Positions 18,841 through 31,090 of a stretch of DNA of 64,000 nt are shown here, piece by piece. The notes beneath the pieces were generated by a model, which did not search any database, was not told the DNA's origin, and saw nothing but the letters and a program-made list of their open reading frames with translations. The stretch is taken from positions 176,469-240,468 of the forward strand of contig MNCI01026969.1 of NCBI GenBank assembly GCA_015680685.1. The letters are read 5' to 3'. The first letter of the stretch is position 1; each line of letters starts with the position of its first letter. This DNA comes from Gnetum montanum. Taxonomy: Eukaryota > Streptophyta > Gnetopsida > Gnetales > Gnetaceae. The position numbers were made by a program, and so were the translations under genes.

Positions 18841-21800
18841 GTTTTGTATCATGTTTTAACAAGCGTGTTACCCTTCGACAGTGTTGTACCTTCGAGGTTT
18901 CTTATTTATGATCCTTACAAATATATATCCTAGTGATATAGAATCATATCCTTATGTATTCTCTGAAGAGTTAACTTATGGTAAGACTATTAAGGTTTTC
19001 ATTATGGGGTCGATGCTATGGTGTTAGCAACCCATGTATGTTGTTCTTATTAGAGGAAGTATATGATTGTGTTGTGGTGTTGTCCTCCACTAATTTATTT
19101 GTGATTGGACTAGTTGTGGTTTTACTTTGATATGGTTGAGAGGAGTTCTATTGATAACTTATAGATTATTGTTTGAGGAGCTCTCATCTCTAGTCTCCAA
19201 TGGTTCGCATGGGATGAATTAGACCTAGTCTCTAATTTAGTCTCCACCGAGATGACATGTATCAAGATGGCATTGATTGGATTGTGCAAGATGTGGTATC
19301 CTTGCACCCCCACTTATCTTAAGATATAGTGAGTGTGGGAATTACAAACTAGGACATGCTAATTCCCAAGTACCTTAGGATGGAGGGCCTTTGGACATGT
19401 GCTCCTAGTGAGCCTTATTCTTGATGGATCAAGATAATCAATGGTAGACTTCATATGCTTGTGTTTTCAATTGTATGTTTGTCTAGTTCTGTAGGCATGT
19501 CTTCCTTAGCTATATTTTCATGATACAAGGCTCTCTCTCTCCATGCAATTTTGCATGCATGTCCCTCTCTCCATGTCTATCGTTCATTATACAAGGCTCT
19601 ATGCTCTATGCTAGGTGACAACTTGTTATTGGGATTGTTGAGGATGCATTTTAAGGCCATGTATTCCATCCCCAAGACCAAATTGCTATGGTCCTTACTT
19701 TGATAACCTCTTATGCTTTCGGTATGGTTGTCCTTGTTGTAGACCTTTCAAGTGTTGTGTTTTCTCAGTTGAGCTGGTTGTGTTGCCCTTGGTTTTGTGG
19801 CATCACTTCTTTGATTGATGACATTTCTTTAGGTATTTTGATTTGGCAACCTTATGGAGTAGGTCATCTTATTGATGATTCTTGTTGAGACCTCACCTCT
19901 TTTGATGAGAGTCTTTCCTTATGGACACATCCTCCTTGATGTTACTCTTCATAGTGAGAATTGGATCTCCATTGTTGATACTTCTTGTTAGCTATATCTT
20001 GGTCTCCCTCATGTTTCATGTTAAGATAACAATTTTCTAGTATCCATGCCTCTTGTGAATTTGTTAAGAATTTGATCCTAGTGGGAACCTATGTTAGTGG
20101 TTGGGAACATTTGTTGAATGTGAATCTTTGGAATTTTGAGAGTGTTCCAGTTCTCTCTCTCTTGGTGTGCATCATGATAAATTCTTTTCTGTGAGCATAT
20201 CTAATTAACCCATCAAGTTTTTCATGAATGATCTTTATGCATGTTACTAAGGTATTATTGTCTATAGTGTTGTGAGACTGATATTTCTCTATTTTGTGAT
20301 CATGCTTGATGGTTGTTTATGAGGTTGATGTGTTTATCATGTTCCTGCTAACTCCTTTATTTCCAAGTTATTATCTTGGCCTTGTAGGAAACACAGGTAC
20401 AAAGATGCAGATAGTGATGACCTCAGTTGATTCTGTGATCACTATGTCTATGGGGAAGATATGTGCTCTTAAGATCTTCATGAATTGGTTATATGGTCTC
20501 GAAATCCTAACATTAGATTATGGATATATCAGTACCTTGCTGTGGTGAAGCAACTGGTACATCATGATTTGTTTACCTTTTAGTGTTGGATGGACACTAA
20601 CAAAGGATGGTGATCCATCGTAGACCTTATGGATATTGGGTTAACAAATGTCATAGAACATTATCCTTGGCTGTGCCATATACTGATGGCCCAAAAGTGG
20701 AAAATGCCTTGAGGTCTCACTGTGGCAAGTGATGGATTCTTAGATGGTGTTCTACATTGTTCAATTGTTATGTTTATGTCCCAATTCATTTTCTTTCAAT
20801 GATAGTCTTATATTTGATCTAGTGTTATAGTTCTCCATGTACATGTAGAGACATAGACAAGTTCTTCTCAAAACAATGTGATGCAGCTTTGGTGTTGCTC
20901 CTAGTGGCCTAAACCCTTTAGCTTAGGATGGGCTCAGGTAGTTATCCTATGGCCTTCTAAGTCCAAATGTTATGTATTATGCTTACCAAATACATTCCCA
21001 CCTTTGAGTATGTAATAGTGTAATGTTGTAATGTATTCAACTTTGAAAAATCATGCACACAAAAGTGTCAAATGTTGTTTCCCTTTGTGAATCAGTTATC
21101 CCCTTATTGTAGGCCTATGCCACACCCTATGACAAGGCCAAACTTGATGTATGGTATTTCCCTATGATTATCCTTAAAGCACCTTCTCTCTATCTCTTGA
21201 AAGTGTCCTCTATTCCTTGATATGAGATCTTTTGAAAGCTCTATGGCTGATCTCATTTTTGTAAATAGTGTTGTAATAAAGAGGCTAAGGCATGTTCTTG
21301 CCCATGCTGCTCTTGGACTAATTCTTTGTATTCTGGTGATCTTGGCATGCCTTGATGGTGTGTCCTTCAATGAGCATTCTTGAGATAGGAAAAGTTGATG
21401 GAACTCTTGCTTTTAGGTTCCTTGATTGACAAAAATCCTATTCACGAATGATTGATGATGGAATGTAGTCTAAAATTCAAACAAATTGGTTTGATGAACT
21501 TGATCTTGATAGTGGATGTCTCATGGTGGCCATGTGAGTTGTAATGGAAAACCAAATATTCAAATCAAAGGTGATGCTATCATGACCAACTACGTGGTAA
21601 AGTTGAGTTTCAAGTATTAGTACTTGAACTCCTTCTCTCATGGTTGGATGTGGTCTTTGTAGTAGTGTTTGCAAGTGTTGGGATGATGGTACATCATAGT
21701 TACACAAACTATTGATTTCTCTTGGAGGTCCTACATCATGGACTTGTATGTGTTGGAAAACACTTAAGACAACACTCTCATGATTGGGTGCTTATGATAC

Positions 21801-24042
21801 TTTATGGGCTATGGCGTATCACCCTACCTCTCTAGAGTATTATTGATTATTTTAGTGTCTCAATCTCTTTGGTGGAATAACATGATTAAACACTCTATTA
21901 CATAGTGATTCTCTAGCCATATGGTGTGGTCCATTCTCCATTCTGATGGATACTTTCCTTAGCTGCTACACAACAATGCAGGTTGTATCAATATAGTTGT
22001 TCTTATAGATGGGATCCAAAAGCAATTGATGTTTTAGACTTACTCGAAGTAGTCATCCCAAGTGCCTAAATTATTGGGGCTAGTTTTTAGAGATAGGATA
22101 TTGTTATTGTATTTAAATTCATGGAATCTCCTTTGTGAGATTGTGTGATTAATGTAGGCATACATCTTCTCTTATAATCAAGGTGTGATCTCATGTACTC
22201 TCTCTTAGTTTTGGAGCTCTAGAGGAACTTCCTTGTTGGGGTTCTCTGGTAAACCTCCCTTATTATAAATCCTTTGGGGATGAATTGTGGATTTTTTTGT
22301 GTTGGTAGTTGACGATGGTAATGCTCAATTGTTGCAATTTCAAATTGTCTTGATGGCCTAGTCCTCCTATGGGCAAACTATTTTTGATGACTCTTGAGTT
22401 TGTTGATTTGATCCAATGGTAAAAGGTAGTGGTGTGGCCTTGTGCATCATAATTGTTATGAATGGAATGGACCGATCTATATGAAATGAAAACCTAGACC
22501 TCCTATGATGAAATGGAACCCCTCTTTGTGGAAGTTTGGGGTTTGAACTCTTTGGCTTTTCGAGTTACGCATGGAGGTGGAATCAAATGTAGGTAAGACT
22601 TGTGAATCAATGTCTTTCCTAAACTGGTAGTAGTTTGACAATATGGTTGTGTTGGCTATGTGGACTATTTGGGCCTGTATCATGGCTACAATGCAATCGG
22701 GTTATTGTTCCTATTTATAGAAGAAACCTTTCAAAGAGGATCTTTCCTTCTAGTTCAAAAATGCAATGAAAGGTGTTGATCATGAGTTGTGGTTTTCCTT
22801 GGCATGGCAAAAATGTTTAGATTCTAGGAACCTAGATGTTCCTTAGAAAATTTATGAAAATAGTTATCCTCGAAGATGATTCTACATGGTTCTTTGGACT
22901 AATCATTCATAAATCAGTGCTTATCCCACCTCTCAAATTAGGAAGGATAGGCTATAAGATGCAAGTAAAGCTAATCCTTTCCCATAAATGGGACATAGTG
23001 GTTGTAATGGACCATGTGGAAATAGTGGTTATGAATGGCATGTATGAAAGACTATCTTGAGGTTGGCTTTACAACCCATCCTCTACTCGTTCAAGCCTTC
23101 TAGCTAATGATCTCAATGCTAGACAAGCTCAAAAGGGGACCATTAATGAATAGTGTCACAATGTGAGGATAGCACCTTGGAGAAGTTTTCCAAACAAATT
23201 TTGGATCTTCTCTTTCTAAGAATGTAGATTATCATGTTGGATGATGAAATGTGGATTATGTGTTAGTGCATTTGTGGATGGAAAGGAAAAATTCAAGGGA
23301 TCTACATCTAAACCTTGTTTTGAAGGGAGATCATGCTCAAATACCCTCCTACCATCCTAAATAGATGTTGATCTAGAAAAACAAAAGAAAATATGAGCAT
23401 GATATAGATGTGGTGAACCAGCACATTGATGGTTTGATTGGCAAGATCTCATGGGTCTTTATGCCAGAAGTAGAACCTAGGATTCTTGTAAGCTTAAGTT
23501 ACGTATAGAGACATAGCTCTTTTGATGCATGTTCTCTCTTTCATTTATAGTTTCCCAAGTCCATCACCAAGGTTGAATGTGGTCCTAGTGAGCCTTCAAA
23601 ATTGATGACAAAAAAGAAAGAAGAATGAATCAATGAATGCCAAGAAGCCATTTAGGATGGAACTTAGCTGGACCTATGGAAGAAGAGTACTTCTTCTTTC
23701 ATAGGTATGGGTCTATGCAAGAACACAAGTCTCTAGACCCAAAAAGGAATAGATCTAGAGGAAACCTTAGAGACATTAGCACTTTGGGTTAAACTTATCC
23801 CTCTTGTCACAAAGTAGGAAAATTTTTTAGGTTCCTCCAAGTATCCTTTGCATTTCATGCAAGGTCTTGGATGGAAGGACATATTAGGTGTTGGGATTGG
23901 TAACTTCCTTCAGGCTTAGTGTTAGTTGAGTTGATGGACTCCGTGAAATTTATGGAGCTCCAAACCCATACTTGAAGTGTACTATCAAAGCTTATCCTAG
24001 GCTTTGCTCTAAGGACATTACTTCTTTTATGCAAGGAAGGAT
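18841..24042 (+). pseudogene. Internal region of element A, decayed, with a zinc-knuckle-like segment
   Basis: All frames are full of stops; the longest open runs are about 60-90 codons. The only recognisable protein feature is a plus-strand YRCGEPAH.WFDWQ segment near 23410-23450, which looks like the CCHC knuckle at the end of Gag. About 600 bp of non-coding sequence follows before the 3' LTR. The 4 kb upstream of it gave no family match by eye. The layout fits a LARD-like non-autonomous element or one too decayed to read. Confidence 0.45.
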
Positions 24043-24614
24043 TGTAAGACAGGTCCTAGGATGGAGGTTCTCCTAGTCTCTCCCCATGGTTTTTTGGCCA
24101 TGGAACACTTAATGTATCCTTGAGTGGCACTCAAGTGTTAGAAAACCCATCTTGGGTTGGTGGTACCAAGCCAATAGTAGAACTTCCTCCTATTACATCC
24201 CTTTATAAGTTCTCTTCATACTACTCTCAAATGGAAAACTATATGGCCCTAATTCTATGGTGGTCATAGATATGTATGCAACTAGTATTGGATAGTTCTG
24301 GTGTGATGCCTAGCCGAACCTTGTACTAGATCATGAAGGGTTTGTGGGTGAGGTACATCTTGTAGATACATCATCACCCTTTCCACCAATGATGTCTATA
24401 GGGTTGCTTATGTACTCTTTTTCTAAGTCCTCATTTGAAGTTCATAGGTTCTCCTTGAGGTGTATTCTTTCTTGTTAAGAAGTTGTGTTTCTTTCTCCCT
24501 CCCAAGGGTTACTTTCTTATTTAGAGACATATTTCCCAAGTCTTCCATCCCAGATCCATTAGATTTAAGGAAATTAATTTGGATGTCAAATAACATCGAG
24601 GTAATGTTGTTACA
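24043..24614 (+). repeat. 3' LTR of element A
   Basis: 572 bp, TGTAAGACAGG to TTGTTACA, preceded by the purine-rich GCAAGGAAGGA. Confidence 0.7.
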
Positions 24615-25240
24615 ATTCAGCATTCATATTGACTTCTTTTTTATTCACAATGCAATTTCACATAATGTTTGATTTTCCTCCTTCAAACAAAGGCACAAGT
24701 ACAATCAAAATCATTTTTGTACTCACAACCAACCCTGAGTTTCCTTGGTGAAAAAAACACTATTTTTGAAATTCACAAAGCAACTCCACAACATGTGCAA
24801 TTTGGACCAATCCAAGTTGAATGGGTTTGACTTTTATTAACCCTTTTTTAATTAAAAAAAATATGATTTTCAAAATTATTTCTAACTAATCAATCTAACC
24901 AACCTTTTTTGGATTCTTTAAACCTTCAAATTAAACATGGGTTATATTTAAACCTAGATTATAGGTTGAATAACACCTCATGTATGACTTTTCATAGCTT
25001 TTCAATAGGACAATAGATCACTTACCAAATTAAAATTTTTACTAATGCAATTTAAGTGAGTGAGCATGACTTTTATAATGCACTTTAATTTTAGAAACAA
25101 GTCAATCATTTTAGGTCTTTTTTAAGAAGTCATCACTGATTATCCAATTATGATAATTGATTAAAATATCCCAATCTAATATATCCATTGACCTTATAAA
25201 TAATGGGGCCTTTATTCTCATGTACGTAAGGGAATTGTTA
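24615..25240. other. Unassigned AT-rich spacer
   Basis: There is no gene. A GGCCTTTATTCTCATGTACGTA string at about 25207-25228 recurs at about 44260-44280 as GGCCTTTATTCCTATGTACGTA, so a short dispersed repeat is present. Confidence 0.4.
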
Positions 25241-27341
25241 GACCCTAAAAAATAAGTTTTATTAATAGTAAAAGAGCATCAAATACATAATCCACATCTA
25301 GTCATATAGACTAGATATAGAAGGAAAACTTAATTAACTAGGAATGTTATGCTAGGAAACATCCTCACAAATAACTGATCCTGAAAGGAAGGAGCCCAAC
25401 CTAGAAATCTACCATCCACTAAGGATCAGCTGAATTGGTAATAGAGAAAGATTGGTAGAAAATTGGATGGAGTACATAATGCCTAAAATTATAAAGAGAT
25501 ACTTCCATGCCATGATTCCACTCGAATTTAAGAAGGGAAGATTTTCTGTAGAGATTCCTATTGAAGAAGGTTGCTTAGATTCATGGGTCCTCCCCATGGC
25601 TACAAAAGATGAATCAACTAGTTAATATCCAACTTGAACTTTGATGCTTGAGATATGATTTAAAAATCAATGAGGTGGAAGATCTGAAATTTCTCTATAA
25701 TAGTTAGATCATATACATCTATGCTTCCAAATATAATATAGGATAATAGGCCTAGTAATCTTCCATAGAAATATGAAATTTATAGAAGTGGTAGGAAAAA
25801 AGCCAAACATAACGTCATCTTGAGATAGCTTGCATGATGGAATAACATTGGAGGCCCCTATCCATGCATGTTGGGCAAAGGGGCATTGCCAAAAAACATG
25901 AAAAAGAGTCTCTTTACCACCATAGAGAGGGAAATTAGGAGTGTGAATCCCAAGATCTTTGAGTTGTTTGTTGATAGGTAAACCTTGGTGAAGGAGACAT
26001 CAAACAAACTGTTGAATTTTAGGAAGAGTCAGTAGTTTTTAAATATGTTGGAAGTGGAGGATCTAGAATTTTTTTGACCCTTTTTTATGCCAAGACTTGT
26101 TACATCATTGAATAACACTTGATGAGTCATGCAAAAGTTGAAAGAGAACATGTGGCTTATAAGGTAGAAGTTTTGATCCATTAATCCATTAGAGGCCATG
26201 AAAAGTACTTTGCATCGAAACATCCAACTAGAAATGGTAATGAATAAAATTATAAACCTGAGTTAAGCAATGGTGGATTGCTTTAGAAGCCTCATATAAA
26301 TTATTAAAAAAATTCCTAGAAATCCATTGATCAGCTAGTTTAAGACATCTAAGAGAAATAACTCCCTTACAAGAGCTAGCAACCCTAGTGTTCGTAATGG
26401 CAAGGGGAATGGATGACAAAGATAACCACTAGGGAAACATGTTAGAGAGAAGAGTAGGGTTAATCTTGACATTAGTCTAATTAATATAATGGTGTAAAAC
26501 ATGTCAAGCCTTCCAAATTCTTTTGAAAACATGAGATCCAAGAATAATGATAGTGTGGGGAGAAAGCATCTAATTAACAAAGTGGATTTCTTTCCAAAAG
26601 GGCTTATTTTTGGGAAATTCTTGTTGAAGCCTTAATTAGAGGAGAGTCCCAATAATTTCTAGGGAATCTAGATGTTGAACAAACCATTTAGTAACCAAGG
26701 TAAGCCCTTGTTTGAAAGAGTTAAGAAGATCCAAGCCACCCTTATTCTTAGGAAGAATAACAATATTCCAAGTGACACAATGGAAGCCTTTTTGAGAATC
26801 TTTAGAGGACCACATGAAGTCCAAAAATAATCATTCAAGCTTCTAATAAGTAGCTTGGGAGGGGGTCCAACATGAAGAATAATACACATTGGAAGAAGCA
26901 TAGATAGACTTACAAATAAGGTACTTACCAACTAGAATGAGGAGTTTAGTCTTCCATTTTTCAATTTTCTTTTAAATTCAAAAAATTACTTACTCCCAAA
27001 GAATTAAGGTAAAACCTCTAAAAAGAAAGGGAATATCTAAAATCTTGATAATAATTGGGCAAATGATAATAATTATTAGTAAAGATATAAATAGAAGATT
27101 TATCCTAATTAATAGAGGAACTCAAGAGCGAATAATATTGCTCCACCTAGGATAAGAGCCATTGAAAATTAACAATAGTTTTTTGAACAAGAAAAAAGGA
27201 TTCATCAATAAAATGCATGTTAAGAAGCTAATGTTGAGGGGAAGAGAGATAGACCTTGGTGATAACTTTATTCTGAATATCATAGTTTAAGTAATGACAA
27301 AGAACGTTAGCTACAATGATGAATAGATAAGATGTAAGAGG
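25240..27341 (-). mobile_element. LINE (second copy), RT C-terminal half and zinc-finger part
   Basis: The minus-strand reading starts at the R insertion with CPLTSYLFIIVANVLCHYL (about 27346-27295), then HFIDESFFLVQK where FADD is expected. Towards 26000-25840 is a typical zf-RVT region: KIQQFVWCLLHQGLPINKQL, LGIHTPNFPLYGG and ETLFHVFWQCPFAQHAWI. This completes the order endonuclease, RT, zf-RVT together with the piece right of R. Frames shift often. The 3' end near 25240 is approximate. Confidence 0.7.
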
Positions 27342-27346
27342 ACATC

Positions 27347-28147
27347 TGATGAATGGCAAGGCACCCCTATGCTCAACCATACAAATACGAGCATGTATGC
27401 ATGATCTGGTTGAACTTTGCAGATGGGCTAGTTGTGGCACCTAGACAATTATACGTTAATCATAGTTCATTTTCTTCCCACCTACACTAGTGGTAGCTTT
27501 GTCACATATGGTTTAGTCCAAAGTAAGGCATATGATGTTATCCTAATTCTATGTTACTCCTAATAATAGAAAAGATAAATTGATTAGACTAATAATGGAA
27601 GCAAAACCTAAATTAGCCTATAGTGATGGTATATATCCTTAACCATCCATACATGTCTTGGACTTCATGGGATTATTGTTGGCATGCCAAGTATTCGTAC
27701 TTAAATGCTCGTGATTAAGGTGTACACATTTCACTTAATGACAGGAAAAGTAAATAACAATAAATTGGATTGTTAATTAAAGAAGACATTAAATAATTAA
27801 AAGAATGAAATTAATCTAAGTGAATTCTATAATGATGAAAGTAATCTCAATCTTATTGCCAGTCATGTACGTGTTCAAGTACATCACACTCAAACAAAGG
27901 TGTTGTACAATTACAAACATCACATTGTGGGCATGCACTATGAATAATTAGCTTGGAAGAAAGAAACTGAAAACAAAACTACCAAAACAAAAGAACTTCT
28001 AACTTCCTAATCATAATCCTCTCACTATCTACCTAAGTGCTATATTTATAGGCTAACACAGGAATCATGATATTTCATATATGATATCATATCCAAGCCA
28101 TGATATCACATACATGATATCAGGGCCTAGCAAACTACAATTCATCA
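27347..28147 (-). repeat. 3' LTR of R
   Basis: 801 bp. A GATATC-rich block is at about 28068-28125 and a TATA sequence (plus-strand TATATTTATA) at 28041-28050. The inner edge is followed by plus-strand TACCCCCATGAC, the complement of the polypurine tract. Confidence 0.9.
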
Positions 28148-28160
28148 TACCCCCATGACT
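28148..28160 (-). other. Polypurine tract of R
   Basis: On the minus strand GTCATGGGGGTA directly abuts the 3' LTR, matching the GTGGGGGTA of E1 and E2 with one change. Confidence 0.75.
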
Positions 28161-28321
28161 AAATAAAAACTCATCCTTAAGTTAATACAATGAGAAATGA
28201 GCCCCTTACAAAACATTATGAAGGTATGGGATTATTAACTACTAGTGACTAGCCATGTCGTAGAATGAAAACACAAAACTTGAACACAGAACACAAAATA
28301 CAAAATGCAAAATGTTGGAAT

Positions 28322-31090
28322 TGATGTGGTTCCCAGAGGTGGTGGCTCCTCCATTGTTGCTTTCCCTTTGTCTAGCCCTATAGGCTCCTGAGATTGTTGA
28401 TGAGTGAGAAGCACCTATAGTTTCTCTTCTTCTTTCCAAGGATCATGCATAGTCCATGCTAATGTTCCAATGTTTTATGAAACTAGCACCTCCCACAGAC
28501 ACAACAATTGTGGAAACATCTAGTTTCTTAGACATACCATGTAGTAAACTATCATCGTTCCTCCTCATAGGCTCTGGCTTAATGTCGTAACTCCTAGTAA
28601 TCTATTAGTTGTTAATCCAAGTTTGTTGTTACATCTTTTTGGTTATGGTAACTTTCTTTGATCACTTCTAATTTAGAGTTTGCAACTTCTAATTTTTGTA
28701 ATGTTTTCTTATGTTTAGCAAAACATTGTCTTATACTTAGCATAAGTGGAAGCTACCTGCTTCTTGAGCTTAGTTCTTGGGTGCCCTGCTATTACCATGG
28801 CCAAGTTGGCATATCATAGATTTTCCAACTCCATGTACTCTATTAAGTCCTAAATCTGTAGGTCCCAACTTTTTAGTTCTACCTGGTGGGCACATGCATA
28901 AGTATCTAGTACAGCTCACTAGTGACTATGTTCAGCACTGAAAGAATTAATGTGAGCCTTAACTATATGGATCTCCTTTTTGATGATTTCCTTATACATT
29001 TCCACCTAATCATAGAAGTGTTCTTTTATCTTCTCATGCTTCTTGGCCTCATTTTTCCTCACACTTATCTCTATTAGCATCTTTTGATGGATGGCGTGGA
29101 CCTTCTCCATGGAAAGGGCTCTATTCTCCTTGGCCAAGCAATTCATATCTTGGTTGATCCAAACTAATTATTCTTACATCTGTTCGAAAATTTCTTTGAG
29201 AACATTCTTCTATTTCTCAACTATCATCAACCAAAGATTTCAGTAGCAAGTTATTTATTCTCCTCTTGTAAGGCCTTAAGAGATTTAGCATGTGCATATG
29301 TTTGAGCTTGTGCCTTTGAAACATCCCAATCAACCTATTCTTTCACCCTTATCATTTTTTTTATTTTCTTTTAACAATTTACTTAGTTTCTTGGTTTTGA
29401 AAAACATCTAATTGGTCAGTTACAATAAATTGGAAAGGATCCCCTCATTTAGCTTGTAGGATGACGAGCTTTTCTTGTAGTCTTTGTAACTCTTCTTCTA
29501 CGTGCTTAGCCCTAACTTCAGCCATGAACAATTTTCCTTTTATGGAAGTGAGGTTTGATTGTGTTGATATGACATCTTGAGGGATGTAAAATAAGGATGT
29601 CATGACTTGTCCTATTTGCAACAAGCGATCCAAAACATCCTCATGTTCTGCAGGAGTCATTGAGAAATTGGTCAAAACTTGAGTATCACGTGCTTTCAAG
29701 AAATCTACCAATGGCATAATAGGGATGTTAAATGATTCTTTGATGTGGTCTACAACCATCTCTTCTATGCCTACCTCATCCTGGTGCTACATGACCACAA
29801 TGGTGGCACCTTCACCAATTTCTAATTCAACTTGGAAGCATGCGGCATTTCTAGAGATCTGTTGAGGCCATAGGGACTCTCCTCCTAAAATCAATGAAAT
29901 GTGTCCACTTAAAAGGTTGGATGAAATAATGGGCTGCATGACATCATCAATGACCTTGAATAGATTTTTGGCATCATGACTTTCCCAAATAACTGTCTCA
30001 GTGATTGTTCAAAGGTGACTAATGGAGGTCGATAGTCTTGGTGTGGTGGTGGCAATTGAGGACTTGTTGGCTTATGGATTGTGTGTTGGACCATGCTTCC
30101 CATTCTTGGCTAGGTCTTACCATTTGAGGTGTAGTGGGACCAACTTTTTGCTCTTCCTCTTAATCTAATTGCTTGCCAATGTCTTTCCTTGGCACTGGTG
30201 GTTTTCAGCATATGAAGCATTTTGGGCTTTTCTAGGAACATCATTTATATCTTTCAAGATTCCAGCACATCTACATAGCTTCCTAATGAAACAAGTCAAA
30301 GGCAAGGTAATCTTCTCTATCTTTCTTTCTTCAAATTACCTTAATATTTCTGTCAAATATAAATGGGGTAGATTTGCATTAAATTTTTTCTTCAAAATTG
30401 CACTACCCTGCACCACATAAGTATATAATCAATTTAAACCTTTGGTGGAAAAAATGTGATACATGTTGATCTTAAAGTAAATCCTCTCTTCCAGGGTTAG
30501 TTCTCCATAAACTTTATTCTCCTTGTCGCAAGCCCATTTTAGCAATAATTTTCATGCATCTATGTTCGAGCAAGTGGACAAATGAGCAATCTTTGGTCTT
30601 CATTTGGAAGATTTAGGACCTCTATAATGGCCTTTGCAAAATAATAAATGGAAACACCACCTACATTGGCAATGGTACCTTCCTCCTTGCCATGCCAAAA
30701 TTGGTATGTTTCACCCAAATACTAGTCACCACTTTCCAAAAGAATGGGCCATAGTGGAGACACCTTATGTTGAGTCTTCACTGGTTTATGGGAAAACTTA
30801 GTGAAAGGCTTGAAATTAAGCTCCTTGATCATAGCAACAAAGGTGGACCTTTCTCGAATGGCTTGGAGACATTTTGGGAACAATGTAATATGTTGCCCTA
30901 GTTCTGGGGCTCTAACTTTGCCACCTTCTACATGGTTAGATTGCACTATTGTAGGGCTTTCCTAATGAATGCTATATGAGTGGGCTTCTTGGTCTACATG
31001 TTCTATGTAAGGCTTCTAGCCTTTGCCTCCTCTCGAGCATTTAGCTACTCCTTGGAAAGGTCTTACTCGATCTCCTCTTTTTGGGGCCAT
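28322..31090 (-). pseudogene. ORF2 of R, long form (about 920 codons)
   Basis: The start is MAPKRGDRVRPFQG at 31090, the same opening as E1 and E2. A basic Gly/Arg N-terminus follows, then IRERSTFVAMIKELNFKP (about 30870-30815), YLGETYQFWHGKEEGTI and VGGVSIYYF..IIEVLNLPNE (about 30720-30620). A TLPLTCFIRKLCRCAG-like stretch lies near 30270. This order resembles the plant 'putative plant transposon protein' domain (Transposase_32 in Pfam, from memory). From about 29760 leftward it is helical and charged (HVEEELQRLQEKL, MEKVHAIHQKMLIE, KHEKIKEHFYD), a predicted coiled coil. It ends KGKATMEEPPPLGTT at about 28322. Frame changes and stops occur. The role is unknown; a structural or RNA-binding partner of Gag is a guess. 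Confidence 0.6.

Larger units (their letters stand above)
18256..24614 (+). mobile_element. Element A: LTR retrotransposon without recognisable pol
   Basis: Direct LTR-like repeats at 18256-18825 and 24043-24614 share long blocks such as GGAGGTTCTCCTAGTCTCTC, AAGTGTTAGAAAACCCATC and CCACCAATGATGTCTA. The first is followed by TGGTATTGGAGCA (18828-18840), close to the tRNA-Met primer site. The second is preceded by a purine tract GCAAGGAAGGA. About 5.2 kb lies between. One zinc-knuckle-like YRCGEPAH segment occurs near 23415, close to the 3' LTR, and no RT or integrase motif was found. Flanking pentamers (GTGCA and ATTCA) do not match, so either the ends are a few bases off or the TSD has decayed. 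Confidence 0.7.
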
